Source: Lobosporangium transversale
Taxonomy: Eukaryota > Mortierellomycota > Mortierellomycetes > Mortierellales > Mortierellaceae
Direction of reading: 5' to 3'
Assembly: GCF_002105155.1 (NCBI RefSeq)
Contig: NW_019028991.1
Coordinates: 558,001-622,000 of the forward strand
DNA length: 64,000 bases
In this document: one piece after another, positions 23,924-35,611 of the stretch
How the letters are laid out: every line of letters begins with the position of its first letter
Numbering within the stretch: position 1 is the stretch's first letter
The notes under the pieces: model-generated
Database searches by the model: none
Seen by the model: the letters and a program-made list of their open reading frames with translations, nothing else
What the model was told of the DNA's origin: nothing
Made by a program: the position numbers and the translations under genes

Positions 23924-24773
23924 ATGTCTCGTATGCATCCCGAAGACATCAAGGAAGCCTTTGGTCTTTTTGATCCTCAAAACACTGGGAGGATTGAACC
24001 AACTGCATTCCAGGCTTTTATTAATGTATTTCCAATAAACGTCGAGGTTTTCGTTCATTTATATCCTTGTAGCAGTATGCCACATGTACTATTGAAAGAG
24101 CTGTTTTTTTAATACCCAGTTGTATTTACTTGTCGCACTTGAAAATGCGGATACTTTCACATTGGCTTTTATTCGATTCCCATGATGACAGACATTGGGA
24201 GATGAAGAGCTCAAGGCAACCATCCGTTTACCTAACCACCCCATCGATATTAAAGAGTTTACAGATATTATGAACCGCTACAATAGTGATGAGGGCAAAG
24301 ATCCTGAGGAGCCTTATCGACGCGCGTTTCAGTCTATGAACAAGGACGGTTCTGGACATATTTCCGCGCAAGAGCTACGTGCAGGAATTCAATCTCTCTT
24401 GGGACTTAATGCTTTATCAGAGGTAAATATCTTGTGTACCGGATATATATTAAGAGAAAGAAAGAAAGAGAGAAAGAGAGAAAGAAAGAGAGAAAGAGAG
24501 AAAGAAAGAGAGAAAGAGAGAAAGAGAGAAAGAGAGAAAGAGAGAGAGAAAAGAAAAGAAAAGAAAAGGTAAAGCCTTTTATTTTGCTACATTAAAAGCT
24601 AATTTTTTTTTGTTTTCTCTTTTGCAAAATGTCAACTCTCTCCCTGTTAGGCCGATATTGATGAGATTATTAGAGAGGGTGATGTTTCTGGAGACGGCCG
24701 TATTACCATTGAAGAGTTTCTAAAGATTATGCAAAAGAGTGAGAAGAAGCATCGTGGTGAGCACGTTCTCTAA
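23924..24773 (+). CDS. Calmodulin-like EF-hand protein
   Basis: Calcium-binding sensor of about 150 residues in three exons. It starts MSRMHPEDIKEAFGLFD, matching the calmodulin/centrin N-terminal helix. The first loop (DPQNTGRIEPTAF) has lost some acidic ligands. The second region (HPIDIKEFTDIMNRYN) is degenerate. The third loop, NKDGSGHISAQEL, and the fourth, GDVSGDGRITIEEF, look functional. It therefore probably binds calcium mainly through its C-lobe. It is shorter in charge and more divergent than true calmodulin, so I call it calmodulin-like. The second intron (24422-24650) contains a long GAAA/GAGA microsatellite. The start ATG is the first in frame downstream of a stop-free but non-ATG leader. 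Confidence 0.9.
24455..24570. repeat. (GAAA/GAGA)n microsatellite inside an intron
   Basis: About 115 bases of purine-only GAAA, GAGA and AAAG units within the second intron of the EF-hand gene. It creates an artificial Arg/Glu/Lys-rich open frame that is not coding. Confidence 0.9.
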
Positions 24774-24881
24774 TGCTATTGACCAACCAGTAGTGTAATA
24801 CTTGATATATGCTTATTTATTAAGATTAAATAATAAAAGGGTCCATATAGTCACTTGGGCAAGGATGATGATACCATGGCT

Positions 24882-27170
24882 TTATTGCGATGAATGAATC
24901 AATTGGCCCAACAGAACGTTAGCCTCTGTCCTCGGTGTAATCCATTTTACATAAATGGCGCGAAGGACAAGTGGTGGCCGCACTAACGTTTGGATAGTCT
25001 TCTGGTGATTGATCCGAGTCATTGAAATTTTGAGTGGCACATTTTTTGTGACGGTAGTTGAGGCTTTTGCTGATATTGTTATGTCTGTTGAGGGTGCTGT
25101 AGATACAATTTGAGCATGCAAGATGAAGCGTTCGCATCTTCGCCACACAGCGGTACAGATGTCTAACCAGACTTGTTCTTCTGCAAGTTCTTGTGGTGTC
25201 TGGTATTGATCAATCTTGGTAACATGTTCAATCCCCTCGTTATGGTCGCTAGATTTTACATTCCGATTGAAGCATGATGCAGCTGGCGCCTTGTATAATA
25301 ACTTGCCTCTTCGAGCCAGACTCTGAAGTACTTTGTTTATGGTTTCTTGTTGGCTTTCATGGAAGCAGCTTTTACCAAAATTAGTACTTCTGGAGCTGAA
25401 CATTGTGTCTAGTCCTAAATTGCGATCCACAATATTACCACTGCCTGCTCTGTCCATGGCTTCGTTAGAACCCTTGTCGACTGCCCCTGCATCGCTTCGT
25501 TTTTTGAGCCCTAACAGAGTCCACAAGATATCCTCTTGGTCGGCAGAAAGCACCAACTTAGCTTCCGCAGTGCCGTCGGTGATCGAGCATTCCATATGGG
25601 TGTGGAGGCGCCATTTGCGCGATAGACATCCAAAAATACAACTCATCCCTTTGTAATCGTTATTGCACTCGTTACAGATCGCCCGGATTATTATAGTGTG
25701 TATCCGAGTCAACCAGCAGATGTGTCTGGTAATGTCAAGGTTTGGTACCTTGATAGATTCATCATTTGAATAGGTGGAGGCATCAGTAGTCATATTGGAA
25801 AATGGTAGTGATGACCATAGGTCAGAAAGAAAAATAATACCATCATCAAAGCTGTCACTTTGAGGGCTGTAATCAGCTCTCCGTCGAACAAAAAGGTCTA
25901 AAGGGCTTATGGCTCGTGGTCGGTCCCTCTGTTGCTTGAATGTCATCAACTTTGAGACTTTTAATGTTTCGGACATCTCTGAAATAACTGGCTTTGTCTT
26001 CGGAGGTCTGCTTTGCACAGGAAGAGAGCTTTCTGGGACGTCAATACCTTTCTCATCACTAAAAAAAACAGGAGATCGTGCTCGCTTTCGCTTCCCAGGT
26101 CGCTCAGGCTCATGGTGAAGTCTTACTTGATGATGAATAGTGAATTGATCTGCTTTGTTCAATATTTTGCTGCCCTGCATTACTCCTTTGTTAATCGATC
26201 TCTTCTTCATGAGAGAAGGGGATAATGGCATTGCTCTAACCTTCGTTTTCCCTGCTATTCCAAGAAATGATACTTTGGCGCCTTCTTCCTTACTGATCTC
26301 TTCCCAAAGCATAACAGCTCTTGTAACCTCCATTACAGAACCAAGAGTAAGGAGTGCGCTCGTCGAAGATTCTCCTGAAAGAGTGTTGTTCTGATTTTGA
26401 GTGTCGACAAGGCAGTTATTCAGTAGAACAGCAACGATTTTTTGTGGCATTCTTGGGATAGAGTGGTTTTCTCCCTCATGTTTTGACTGAAATACATTAG
26501 CTCTGTCAATGGAGTAGTATCCATGCCCTGGATCTGACCGATGAGTTACGGATTCCTTTCCATCGTTCTCAGGAGAATCAATTTCTTCCTCACTGTTGCT
26601 AGCAGTAGTACCCTTGCTGATCGTCGTTGATTCATCATCCGAGAGCTGAATCATATTTATACCGCTCTTAGTCATTTTTTCTGCTATTTCCGCTTGTTGT
26701 TCATTCTCGATCCGTGAACACTCTCGAGCTGTCTCTGATATTGATTGTTCCTGCAACTGCTTTAGCCAGATGATATGGTCAGGAGTCTCTCCATTCCACA
26801 TTTTTTGGAATATTTTTATGGCATCCTTGTGGAGCGAATAGGGACGAGAGTCCTGAAGCACCTCAAGCAGCTGACCCGAGGAAGATGATGCAGTAGAAGC
26901 GTAGCGCTTTTCTGATATAATAACGTCCAGTGCGTGTGTGCTCGGAAATGTGTCAAGATCGATGGCAGTACAGGGTGTGCTATTATTAGTCATTGTTGTA
27001 TGTCCCATTTTGGTGGCGCTAACCATGTGTGTTATTTGACCATAGAAGCTCAATACTCGTTTCCGTTTAGCACTGTTGGCAAGTGCAGCCTTGTAATCAG
27101 AGGAATGAATCTTGTCGAAGACCCGGTCAATTGAGAGACATGATTCTGGTGAGGATGCTGTGGAATTCAT
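24882..27170 (-). CDS. Unknown 762-residue protein with zinc-ribbon/OB-like segment
   Basis: A single long exon from MNSTASSPESCLSIDRVFDK. The middle (about residues 150-430) is disordered, charged and Ser-rich. At about residues 490-570 there is a C-x2-C...C-x3-C motif, CNECNNDYKGMSCIFGC, followed by RKWRLHTHMECSITDGTAEA and VLSADQEDILWTLLGL. This order (zinc ribbon, aromatic strand, DGTAEA, then a helix) resembles a zinc-ribbon-containing OB fold as in RPA70 DBD-C and CTC1 of the CST telomere complex. The last 60 residues (VRPPLVLRAIYVKWI) could be the end of a further OB fold. A telomere/replication role is inference only. It is divergently transcribed from the coiled-coil gene across about 160 bases. 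Confidence 0.75.
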   Translation of the reverse strand: MNSTASSPESCLSIDRVFDKIHSSDYKAALANSAKRKRVLSFYGQITHMVSATKMGHTTMTNNSTPCTAIDLDTFPSTHALDVIISEKRYASTASSSSGQLLEVLQDSRPYSLHKDAIKIFQKMWNGETPDHIIWLKQLQEQSISETARECSRIENEQQAEIAEKMTKSGINMIQLSDDESTTISKGTTASNSEEEIDSPENDGKESVTHRSDPGHGYYSIDRANVFQSKHEGENHSIPRMPQKIVAVLLNNCLVDTQNQNNTLSGESSTSALLTLGSVMEVTRAVMLWEEISKEEGAKVSFLGIAGKTKVRAMPLSPSLMKKRSINKGVMQGSKILNKADQFTIHHQVRLHHEPERPGKRKRARSPVFFSDEKGIDVPESSLPVQSRPPKTKPVISEMSETLKVSKLMTFKQQRDRPRAISPLDLFVRRRADYSPQSDSFDDGIIFLSDLWSSLPFSNMTTDASTYSNDESIKVPNLDITRHICWLTRIHTIIIRAICNECNNDYKGMSCIFGCLSRKWRLHTHMECSITDGTAEAKLVLSADQEDILWTLLGLKKRSDAGAVDKGSNEAMDRAGSGNIVDRNLGLDTMFSSRSTNFGKSCFHESQQETINKVLQSLARRGKLLYKAPAASCFNRNVKSSDHNEGIEHVTKIDQYQTPQELAEEQVWLDICTAVWRRCERFILHAQIVSTAPSTDITISAKASTTVTKNVPLKISMTRINHQKTIQTLVRPPLVLRAIYVKWITPRTEANVLLGQLIHSSQ

Positions 27171-27328
27171 TATGTGTGTATCATGTACTGATGGAACTCA
27201 ATAAGGAAGAAGGCAAAAAAAAAAAAAAAAAAAAAAAAAAATTGTTTGGGACAAAAAGTGTTTGGACAAAAGGCCATTTGCTTTTGTCTAATTTCTCTTC
27301 CTCTCTTGTTGCATTCATCATTAAAGAA

Positions 27329-30016
27329 ATGGATCAACATATATTACCACTATCGCCAAATAAAGCAGTGGCTGCAACGACAACATCTACTTCCACGTTG
27401 ACTATGACCACAACTACCACAACTAATGAAGCTGCGAATTCCATGCCATGCCCAAAGATACCTGATGGTGACATGTCTCAGGGGCGGACCATGGGAACCT
27501 CCCAGCAGCCATTGACACTTTACAAGGGACAGGTGGAAGGCGAACACAGTCTTGGGAATAACGACGCTGAAGCTGAAGCTTTAAAACAAAAGTTGTTATT
27601 GCTGTCTCGAAGCCGATATGATCAACTGAGCAGGAGTATGGAGAATTTGTTAAAAGGTGCTTTGTGGATTATCAATATGAATAGTATTACATAATGTATG
27701 CAAACAGGACAGCAAGAGTCTTGTTGTGTCTCAAGGTTTCCCCGCTTTTTAATAATAATACTACTATTGTTTTAATTTTTTTATCTTTTATTGACAATGC
27801 TATCCTACTTACAACCGTCATATCTAGGGTTCAGTACTACAATGGACAGGGATGTATCTCTTCTGATTGCAGAGCTGCATAAGACAAAAACAGAACTACA
27901 TGATATCCGCATTGCATATGCAGAACTTCAGTCGCGTGTTGATAGTGAGCGAGCCCAGCTGAGACTGACAGAGAATCGACAACCATGTCCATCGACAGAG
28001 GAGCAACAGCAACAGCTGATTCAAATATCTACACTCCCGGACAATATACAAAAGGATTCAGACGCTTACCTGGATCAATATCCAGTGCATCATAGAACCC
28101 TGATGGAATTGCGATGGCAAAACGCCGAGTATCTGACACAATTACAGCAGCAAAACCAAGTTTTAATCAATCTCAAAAACGAATTAGATATGGCCACCTC
28201 AGAATTAATGCGTGCGATGGATGACATTAATACTCTGAGTTCTCAGAAAAGGGAACATTTGTCGGCGATTTCGACTTTGGAACGCGAAAAAGAACAGCTG
28301 CAAGAGTCGGTCCATAACAAGACTGTCGTCAACTCGCAATTGGGGGCATTGTTAGACCACCGGCTGAATGAATTGAGAAATATTACGCACATTAATCATA
28401 CTCTCAAAGCCGAGGTGGAGAAGTCTAAGTTGCTCTTGGGAAACCGACAGGAGGTACAGAGCACGGACGTGCAGGTTGGCGGCGTGGTGGATGTAGAGGT
28501 GAAAACACTTATGGAGGAAGTAGAAAAGTGGCGCCTCGAATGTATTAAATACAGCGGGTTTATCGCAAAATACTATGAAGACATCGTAATGGTGGTCGCG
28601 AGGAGGCATAATACATCATTAAACACTGGTACAGCATCAGCGAAGGATTTTCGAGATATCAAAGGGCCTACTTTAGGCTATTTCCATCCTGACAGGGCAT
28701 CAAATGGCATTATTCAGTCAGTAACACATCTAGTGCCAGGGACTGCTCAAAACTCAAGCATGCATTCCTCAAATACCCCGCTGTCTAGTGCACAAAATAA
28801 CGACCAACAACTGCAACAAAGGCCTGCAGCGGAGCAGATGGCATTAGAGACCTCTACTTCAGTATCAAATGTATTGGATCAAGAAAGAACGAGCATCGCG
28901 AGTCCTCCTACAATGGATAGACCTGCTTTTATTGATCCCATAGTGACAAGCGAGAGTAATCAGCCAAGCCTAACGGAAGGAAGGTTGGATCCTACGCCCC
29001 AACTGCCACGACTCTCGAATCAAAAGCACCAGGCCCTGAATCTGGCTATGACACCCTTGCAACAGCAGACAGCACAAACTCTAGATATGAGCAAACATGC
29101 GGAAGAGCAGCAAGACCACCAAAGTCATCGAGTAATAACGACAGCGGCAGCAAACAGGCCGCAAGATCCAACTTTTGACGGACTGACGAATTTTGAAACA
29201 ACGCAACAGGGTCTAGGGCAGGCACGCCAACTCATATCGATGGCCAATACCGTGACATCGTCAGGTACGGCAGCCAACCAGCCGAACAATGTTTCTACTA
29301 TCGCAAAACCAAGTCCAACAAGTGGACCTGAGGAAGGTGTTTACAATCAGTCAATCTCGACACAAGTTCCAGCCTCCAATGGCGCATTAATCAATTCAGC
29401 TTCAATCTCCTCCGAAGATGGCTCCCAGCCACAGAAACAATCAATATTTAAACCACCTCTCACACCAGAAATCTTCGTGTCATTCTCTTCCTCTCGGAAG
29501 AAGATACGAGCAGCGCCAAGGATTTCATCGGAGTATGGCCTACTAAATTTAGAGCATACTGCGAGCATACAACAAGGCAAAAAACGGAAGCTTATCGTAG
29601 ATGGGGATGAAAGCGCAGATGAACACTACACGGCAATTAAAGTTGGGGCAATGTCTACATTCCCCTCATCACCTGCTTCAGCTGCATCTGCCACAATGCC
29701 AACAAACAGTTCTTCGCCGCAGCACGCGGAACTAAGAGTGTTGGACAGTACAGTGTCAATCAGAAATGAGACCCCAGAATCAGAAATGGCACAACCAAGG
29801 ACACAAACTGAAGAGCAGTCTATTCCTAATGATGATTATTCCGCTAGCACCACACAGGATAACCATGTATTGCGAGATCAGCACGAAGGTGTTGCGCCTT
29901 TACCATCGTTTCAACCGAAACGGTGGTTGTTGTCAGCGGTTGAAATCCCGGTTGCACCTAGCAATAGGCGAAAAGAAACAAGGGTGACTGAAGAGACAGA
30001 TAAAATGTATTTCTAA
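27329..30016 (+). CDS. Coiled-coil protein with disordered C-terminus, unknown
   Basis: Not recognised. Two exons: the first gives MDQHILPLSPNKAV, a Thr-rich run and a helix ending ENLLK. The intron is 27656-27827, and the second exon continues GFSTTMDRDVSLLIAELHKTK. Residues about 110-360 are predicted coiled coil, with heptad-like Leu spacing (ELHKTKTELHDIRIAYAEL, LRWQNAEYLTQLQQQN, LEREKEQLQESV). A short more conserved-looking unit, WRLECIKYSGFIAKYYEDIVMVV, ends the helical part. The remaining 450 residues are Gln/Ser/Pro-rich and disordered apart from a basic KKRKLIVDGDESADEHY patch that may be a nuclear signal. The predicted second-exon acceptor (CATATCTAG) follows a T-rich tract. It shares a short promoter with the zinc-ribbon protein, which may hint at co-regulation but proves nothing. 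Confidence 0.7.
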
Positions 30017-30374
30017 GAAGGATATCCTTTTGGAAATAATAATAAACACCTTTCTGCCTGCATGCATGCAAACTCTACATCTCTTTCTATATTCCTATTT
30101 TGTCATATCATTTCTAGCCAATTTAAATATCAAGCATACATGAATCTAATATCCATTGCAATCAGCTGTATTAATTACTGTAGTATAGAATAATCAATTA
30201 GTCGAAGTTATGATGTGTGAGAGTTTGTTTGTGATCGCACGATCTACTGACCAAGCATGAATTTTCTGTTTGTACACACAACTCTTAATTTAATCCCTTT
30301 TTGATTTTTATTATTCTGTTTTGATTACCAAGTTCTTTAGAATTAGTGACAAAAAAAAAAAGCATAACTTTTTT
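30017..30374. other. Convergent 3' intergenic region
   Basis: Lies between two tail-to-tail genes. An AATAATAAA-like poly(A) signal sits just after the coiled-coil gene, and T/A-rich sequence follows. No gene seen. Confidence 0.5.
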
Positions 30375-31702
30375 TTAGTCATCGCTTTGATGGTATGAAA
30401 CCTTGCGCATCTCGCCAAGAACACGTCTCGCCAAGGTCAACTCCTTCTCTAACTTCAGAATCTCGACTTGTTGTGTCATCTCCTTAATCTTGAATTCATG
30501 TGCATTCATGTTTTGATAATCTACCTCCTGTTCCCGCTGCTTCATCTCACGCTCCATAATAGCCTTCACAGCTCTCACCAATGCTCGCGAGGCTTCTGTC
30601 ACAGCCTTAGATGCACGCTCCAGGTTGTCCTGGGCTTTGGACATAAAGTTTGCCTTCACACGTGATGCTGCCACTAACTGAGCCGTTGCAGCTGCAACTT
30701 CGTTCGACGCCACCAGCAATTGTTCCATTGAATGTGTTTTGGAGATTACGCCATCTGCTGTCTCAACCAGTAGTGTGGTCGCCATAGCCACTGCTTTAGC
30801 TGCAGATATCAGGCCTTCAGTCCAGCGGTTATTCTTCTTGTAAAAGGCTGCATTCGTGGAGGTGCCTCTGCCCTGAGCCACGATTTCCTGCTGCGAGATC
30901 GTTGCACATTTAATAAGGTGTCCAATCGCCTGCATCATCGCCATCGCACTCTCCAAAATTGAGGCATTAACTTGCAGTTCAATCGTGGACAGACCATCAT
31001 TCTTGGGCTTAGCCATCAATGCCTGAAGGCGGGCTGTAGCCTCCTCGATTGTTCTGGCAGCATTACCCATTTCCATCTCAACCATATCACCCAGATCCAA
31101 TCTAGAGGAATCCAGTTGACTGTTCTTGGGTATCAAATTCTCAGCAGCCTTGGCCAAGCGCTCCAAGACCGCTTGCACATTCTCATTGGACCTTGTGATA
31201 GTCGTGATCGATCGCTCAGGACTCAAACCACCTAAATGAGATGACATCACGTTTGTAAAGAATTCTTGAGTTGCCTGAGCAGAGGACCTTGCCTGGCGTA
31301 CAATTTCCTCCGCATCATCATCTTTCTTGGCCAGTCGTGTAATGCCCTTGGAATTGTCCATCACTTCTGCTAGCGTTTGGGAGAGCTGAAGGGCAGCTCG
31401 AATAGCTTCGATCTGGTTCACATCGTTTGTAGATGCTGTACGCAGGTATTGCATTAATGCAAGCTCAAATTCTGTGGATGCAGTTTGGGCTTTTTCAATC
31501 ATAGACAGTGTGAATTCAGGTGTAGCGTGTTGGTTGCCCGGTTGTGTAGGTGTCTCAAGATTGTAGATGCTTTCCTCGACCTTACTAATGCATGTCTCCA
31601 AAATAGAATCTAAATACAGAGGAATAATAAAGAAGGGTTCATATAAGAGATTTGACAATAAAAGTCAGCTAGATATGTATAGTACCTGAATAAGTTTCTG
31701 TA

Positions 31703-31736
<34 letters not shown>

Positions 31737-32561
31737 CATACCAAGAATCTGCTGCAACTTGCGCTTCTGGGCGCTTGTCATGCTGTCAATGCGGGCTTGA
31801 AGAGCAGATGCTTGTTCACCCTGCGAGTCCTTCAACGTCGCTAATTCAAGAAGAGTTTCGTCCAAGCCGCTCTCCAGAACAGCCTTCTCCTCATCATTCT
31901 CAATTTGCATGCGTTCAATCTCTGCCTTCTGATCCTCCACTTGACGAACAAGTGAATCAATTTCACGTTGTCGGCGCTAATATAAACGAATGATTCGTAA
32001 TCAAAAAAAAAAAAAAAAAAAAAAAAAAAGAATCTTAGTAAAGCAAGACATGAAGTGCTTATTTTCTTCGTATCCATAGTCCGAGAATATCAGCGTTCGG
32101 AACGTACGTTGGCCAGATCCTCCAGGTCCTGCTTCTCCCGGTTAAACTTGGCCACCATAGCACCAACTTCCGAGCTCTTTGATCGTCCCAAATCTTCGAC
32201 ACGTCCGTTTGCCATCTCTAGATCACGCTTCAATCTCGCAATCTCATCATTCTGAGTATTCTGCCATCTCAATAATTCGTTCTTGGCACGATCACGTTCT
32301 CGGACCATATCTGCCATCTGCAAATTCTTGTCCTTGATTTCTTTCTGCATCTTCTCCATTTTGTCGACAGCTTCCTGGGCTGAGTTAGCCTTGAGTTGAA
32401 CTGTCTTGAATTTCGTTAATAAATCCAGATGCTCTTGACGAAGCTGGGAGTAAAGTTTGGCAAGAGCTTCATACTTGGATTTCCAAATATTGATTTGTTC
32501 TTTAAAACAAAACATGGATATACAAAAATAAAAAGTATACATGTTAGTTAGCATTGCGATG

Positions 32562-32594
<33 letters not shown>

Positions 32595-32795
32595 TTCAAA
32601 ACAAACACACTTATTTTGTTAGACTTACCTTGAATATTTTGGATCATAGAATCCTTGGAGGCAAGTTGCTGTTGAGCATTCATATTGATCAGTTGCATCT
32701 CATTCTCTAATCCCTTAACCCTCTATGGTTTCAATAGAATACAAGAAAGACCCATGTTTACTTAGAAAAAAATTGCTACCCCAGCTTAGTCATTA

Positions 32796-32830
<35 letters not shown>

Positions 32831-33404
32831 GCTGGTGGAGACATACTTGGTCATATTGGTTGATGAGCATTTGATCACGCTCATACTGTCCACGAAGCGC
32901 AAGAACGTCTCTCTCCAATTCTGCGAGTCTACCTTCAGCCTGACGTTGCATTTGTTCTCTTGCTAACTGTTCGCGTTGAAGACGCTCTCGCTCCATTTGT
33001 TGGCGCTGCTGTTCCTCGAAATTCTGCTGCAGACGCAAAGCCTCCATCCGTCGTTGCTGCTCTTCTAGCTCGCGCTGCTGTTGAAGTCGATTCTGTTCCA
33101 GTTCATATTCGCGTTGCTTCTTTGCAATTTCGCGCTGCTGAGCTGCCCAATCAGGATCGGGAGTTTGGGGTGGCGTTTCCTTAACAACAGGTTTACGTTG
33201 AGGAGTCATTGGGGGAGAGTCAGATCCGAGCAAATTGGGTGGGTCCTGGGGCAATCTAGGAACGCTGATCAAACTGGTCAAATACTTGAGATTGGAGCAC
33301 TCATAGTAGAACTTGATCAATGCATAATGTTGTGCATTGAAGCGCTGTCTCAAAAGCACAAGTCCTTCAGGGTCGCTGGTTCCTAGTAACATATTACGAA
33401 TTGG

Positions 33405-33446
<42 letters not shown>

Positions 33447-33463
33447 CTATGGCTGTCATCCTT

Positions 33464-33497
<34 letters not shown>

Positions 33498-34603
33498 CCA
33501 AAGTAGATATCAAGACTCCATTTTGTACGTACGCTTATGCATAGCACGCAGCATGCTGGTTGCAAATTTGTAAATAGCATAACTCTCTTCCACTAATGGA
33601 ACCAGAGCAGCAATCCTGCACTCGTTGTTGGACGAAGGTCGGAAGTTGGCAAAGACAAGTTTTTGGAACTGATCAATCTGATCCTGCAAGTTCATCAGGT
33701 CCGTAATGGTTTCGTATCTAAACAATAGTCCCGGGCAATATTTGAACAGATTCATTAGATATATGAATAAAAGAGGAAAAAAGATAAAATCGTCTAAACA
33801 GCATCGCTTCCTTCCTTACCCTTCATTTGGGTCATCGATACCTCTAAGCGAGATATACTCCTTATAATCAAAGGTGCCATTGAATTCGGGGTGATTGGCG
33901 TGGTACCGCAGCTTGGAGTGCAAAAAATCGACATAATTACGAATCAAAGTACTGTAGCCTATTCAACATAAGCAAACGCCGGTGTCAAATCGACTATAGA
34001 TCTACATCTTTATGACCCCTCAACGTAGCGTTGTTCCTTACCTCGTCCGTCGTACTGCGCGGTGGAGCGGGCACACTGGTCCAGCCAGTCAGCCTCTTTT
34101 TGAGCGTCTTTCAATGTCTAACCATGAGAAGTCCCATTAGATCAAAAAGAAAAGTAGCAAACAAATCTGATTGATGGCGGATTACATCCATGTTTTTCGA
34201 TCTAAACATACTACAGGGTGTCCATCGCGGATAATCTTGTGAGCGGATATGAGGGCCTTGAACGTCTGCACCTCATCACCCAGCATGGGCTGGGTGCGGA
34301 AGGCATGCCACACCGAGGTTGATGAGCGATAATCCCAGGTATAGACAATACAGGCTGAAAACCAGAATTATGAGAATTAAACAAGGTTTGATGTTGAATT
34401 GCATTAAGCCAAAAATGATGGGAGGACTAGTATGAGCAAAAAAACGCAATTACGTCAACAGCAAAAAAGATATGGCGACACTAGTTACCTCGAACATGCT
34501 TTTGCTTGGGTGCAGTTTCATCAGGGTTAGTAGCCTTCTTAATATGAAGGACGAGTTCAGACTCTGCTTTCTCTCTGTCGACTGGGCGCGCAGAGAAGGA
34601 CAT
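30375..34603 (-). CDS. SLA2: Sla2/HIP1R endocytic adaptor (ANTH + coiled coil + THATCH)
   Basis: Links clathrin-coated pits, PIP2 membrane and actin during endocytosis. About ten exons. The N-terminus, MSFSARPVDREKAESELV then KKATNPDETAPKQKHVR, is the PIP2-binding start of the ANTH domain, which continues through WHAFRTQPMLGDEVQ, KLRYHANHPEFNGTFDYKEY and LRQRFNAQHYALIKFYYECS. A Pro-rich linker follows, then a Gln/Arg/Glu-rich coiled coil (REIAKKQREYELEQNRLQQQ onward), two further coiled-coil exons and the C-terminal I/LWEQ (talin-HIP1/R, THATCH) actin-binding module: WTEGLISAAKAVAMATTLLV, SNEVAAATAQLVAASRVKA and the final dimerisation helix KIKEMTQQVEILKLEKELTL. Length is about 1,050 residues, normal. 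Several introns contain A or T homopolymers of 28-38 bases. The start codon is certain from the ANTH alignment. Confidence 0.95.
33403..33497. repeat. Paired A-run and T-run inside one SLA2 intron
   Basis: An A-run of about 37 bases (33403-33439) and a T-run of about 31 bases (33467-33497) are separated by 27 bases in the intron 33383-33532. In RNA they are complementary and could pair into a long hairpin that fills most of the intron. Confidence 0.85.
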
Positions 34604-34662
34604 GATGACAGAATGATGTGAACTGAGATGAGAATGCGATGGAGCTATTACTGTTGTTATTG

Positions 34663-34697
<35 letters not shown>

Positions 34698-35245
34698 CCT
34701 TCTGTAGTGATGTCGATATTGAATTGTAATTTAGGCTGATATTGAAATAAAAGAGGTGAAAGAACAAATTAGAGGAATTCAACTTCTGCTTCCCATCAGG
34801 AACAGTTACATTGCAACATGAAAATTTATTTATTTATTTATTTACCTCAGCTTCGCTATAAACAATCTGCTGTCTGTTACAACTGATGATAGAATGTAAA
34901 TGAACGAGAAGAGATGGAGGTAGAGATGGAATAAAGGAATGGAGAGAAAGAAGTAGATGGAGAAGTGGGAAACAAACTTTTTTTTGCTATAAATATACAT
35001 ATTTATATAATAAATTCATTTGACTTGCTCTTATGATGCTCCTTTCTCTTCTCTTTCGTGTGACATCCACAGAGAGATATCCTTTTGCCTCACAATTGAA
35101 CATCGAAATATGTTGTTAAACAGCCAATTGTCTATACTTTGAACAATGACTATGACAAGCTTTTTCCTATTTACAAAAGTCATGAATGATGTGGCTAGGT
35201 TACGAGCAACATCTTTGCTTCCCATAGTTTAACGGATTGAAACGG
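34604..35245. other. SLA2 promoter/5' flank, no gene
   Basis: Contains a T-run of 30 bases at 34665-34694 within 65 bases of the SLA2 start, a (TTTA)n patch near 34827-34845, and a 64-codon minus frame without features. No supported gene. Confidence 0.5.
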
Positions 35246-35611
35246 CTAGACGCCTGTCTCTTGTAGAATACTCCTCAATGCTGTGCTTGTAGATGGGAAG
35301 TTGTTTCTGAATGCAGAATCTGCTTCACTTAACCATTGACCCCTGGTCACTATCGAGCAGTGAGAATGTTGACCAGCGGGGTTTCGGAAGACTATGACGC
35401 CCTTTGTGAGTAAAGCCTTTAGACGAGTGATATCAGCGCCCCATTTCTCCTCTGCTTGAGCAGCAAGGACGTAGACTCTGTATGAGCACAAGTTTGAGGC
35501 TCGAGCATCAGCAAAGAGCCGACGGCGTTTGTTGGCATCTGACTCCTCCAGAGCTTGAGAATAGAATTGTGTCTCTGAGATGCCTGTCTGCGGATACCCT
35601 ATACTTGACAT
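35246..35611 (-). CDS. PRP6-like fragment (HAT-type repeat), truncated
   Basis: A 121-codon ATG frame. From residue 40 on it resembles one internal stretch of the splicing factor Prp6/PRPF6: the line VYVLAAQAEEKWGADITR corresponds to the conserved WxxAAxLEExxG helix, and VTRGQWLSEAD corresponds to the (I/V)xRxQWxxxAE motif that follows in all Prp6 proteins. The protein stops where Prp6 would continue with its EEEDRKxTW segment, and it lacks the remaining HAT repeats. An upstream exon cannot be excluded, but the 35-residue leader begins with a good ATG (MSSIGYPQTGISETQ). It could be a retained gene fragment, a pseudogene or a short lineage-specific HAT protein. Recognition is by motif memory only. 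Confidence 0.4.
   Translation of the reverse strand: MSSIGYPQTGISETQFYSQALEESDANKRRRLFADARASNLCSYRVYVLAAQAEEKWGADITRLKALLTKGVIVFRNPAGQHSHCSIVTRGQWLSEADSAFRNNFPSTSTALRSILQETGV

Noticed and set aside
24455-24572. Arg/Glu/Lys-rich open frame continuing from the EF-hand exon
   Set aside because: It is a GAAA/GAGA microsatellite inside an intron; the protein resumes at the ADIDEIIREGD exon.
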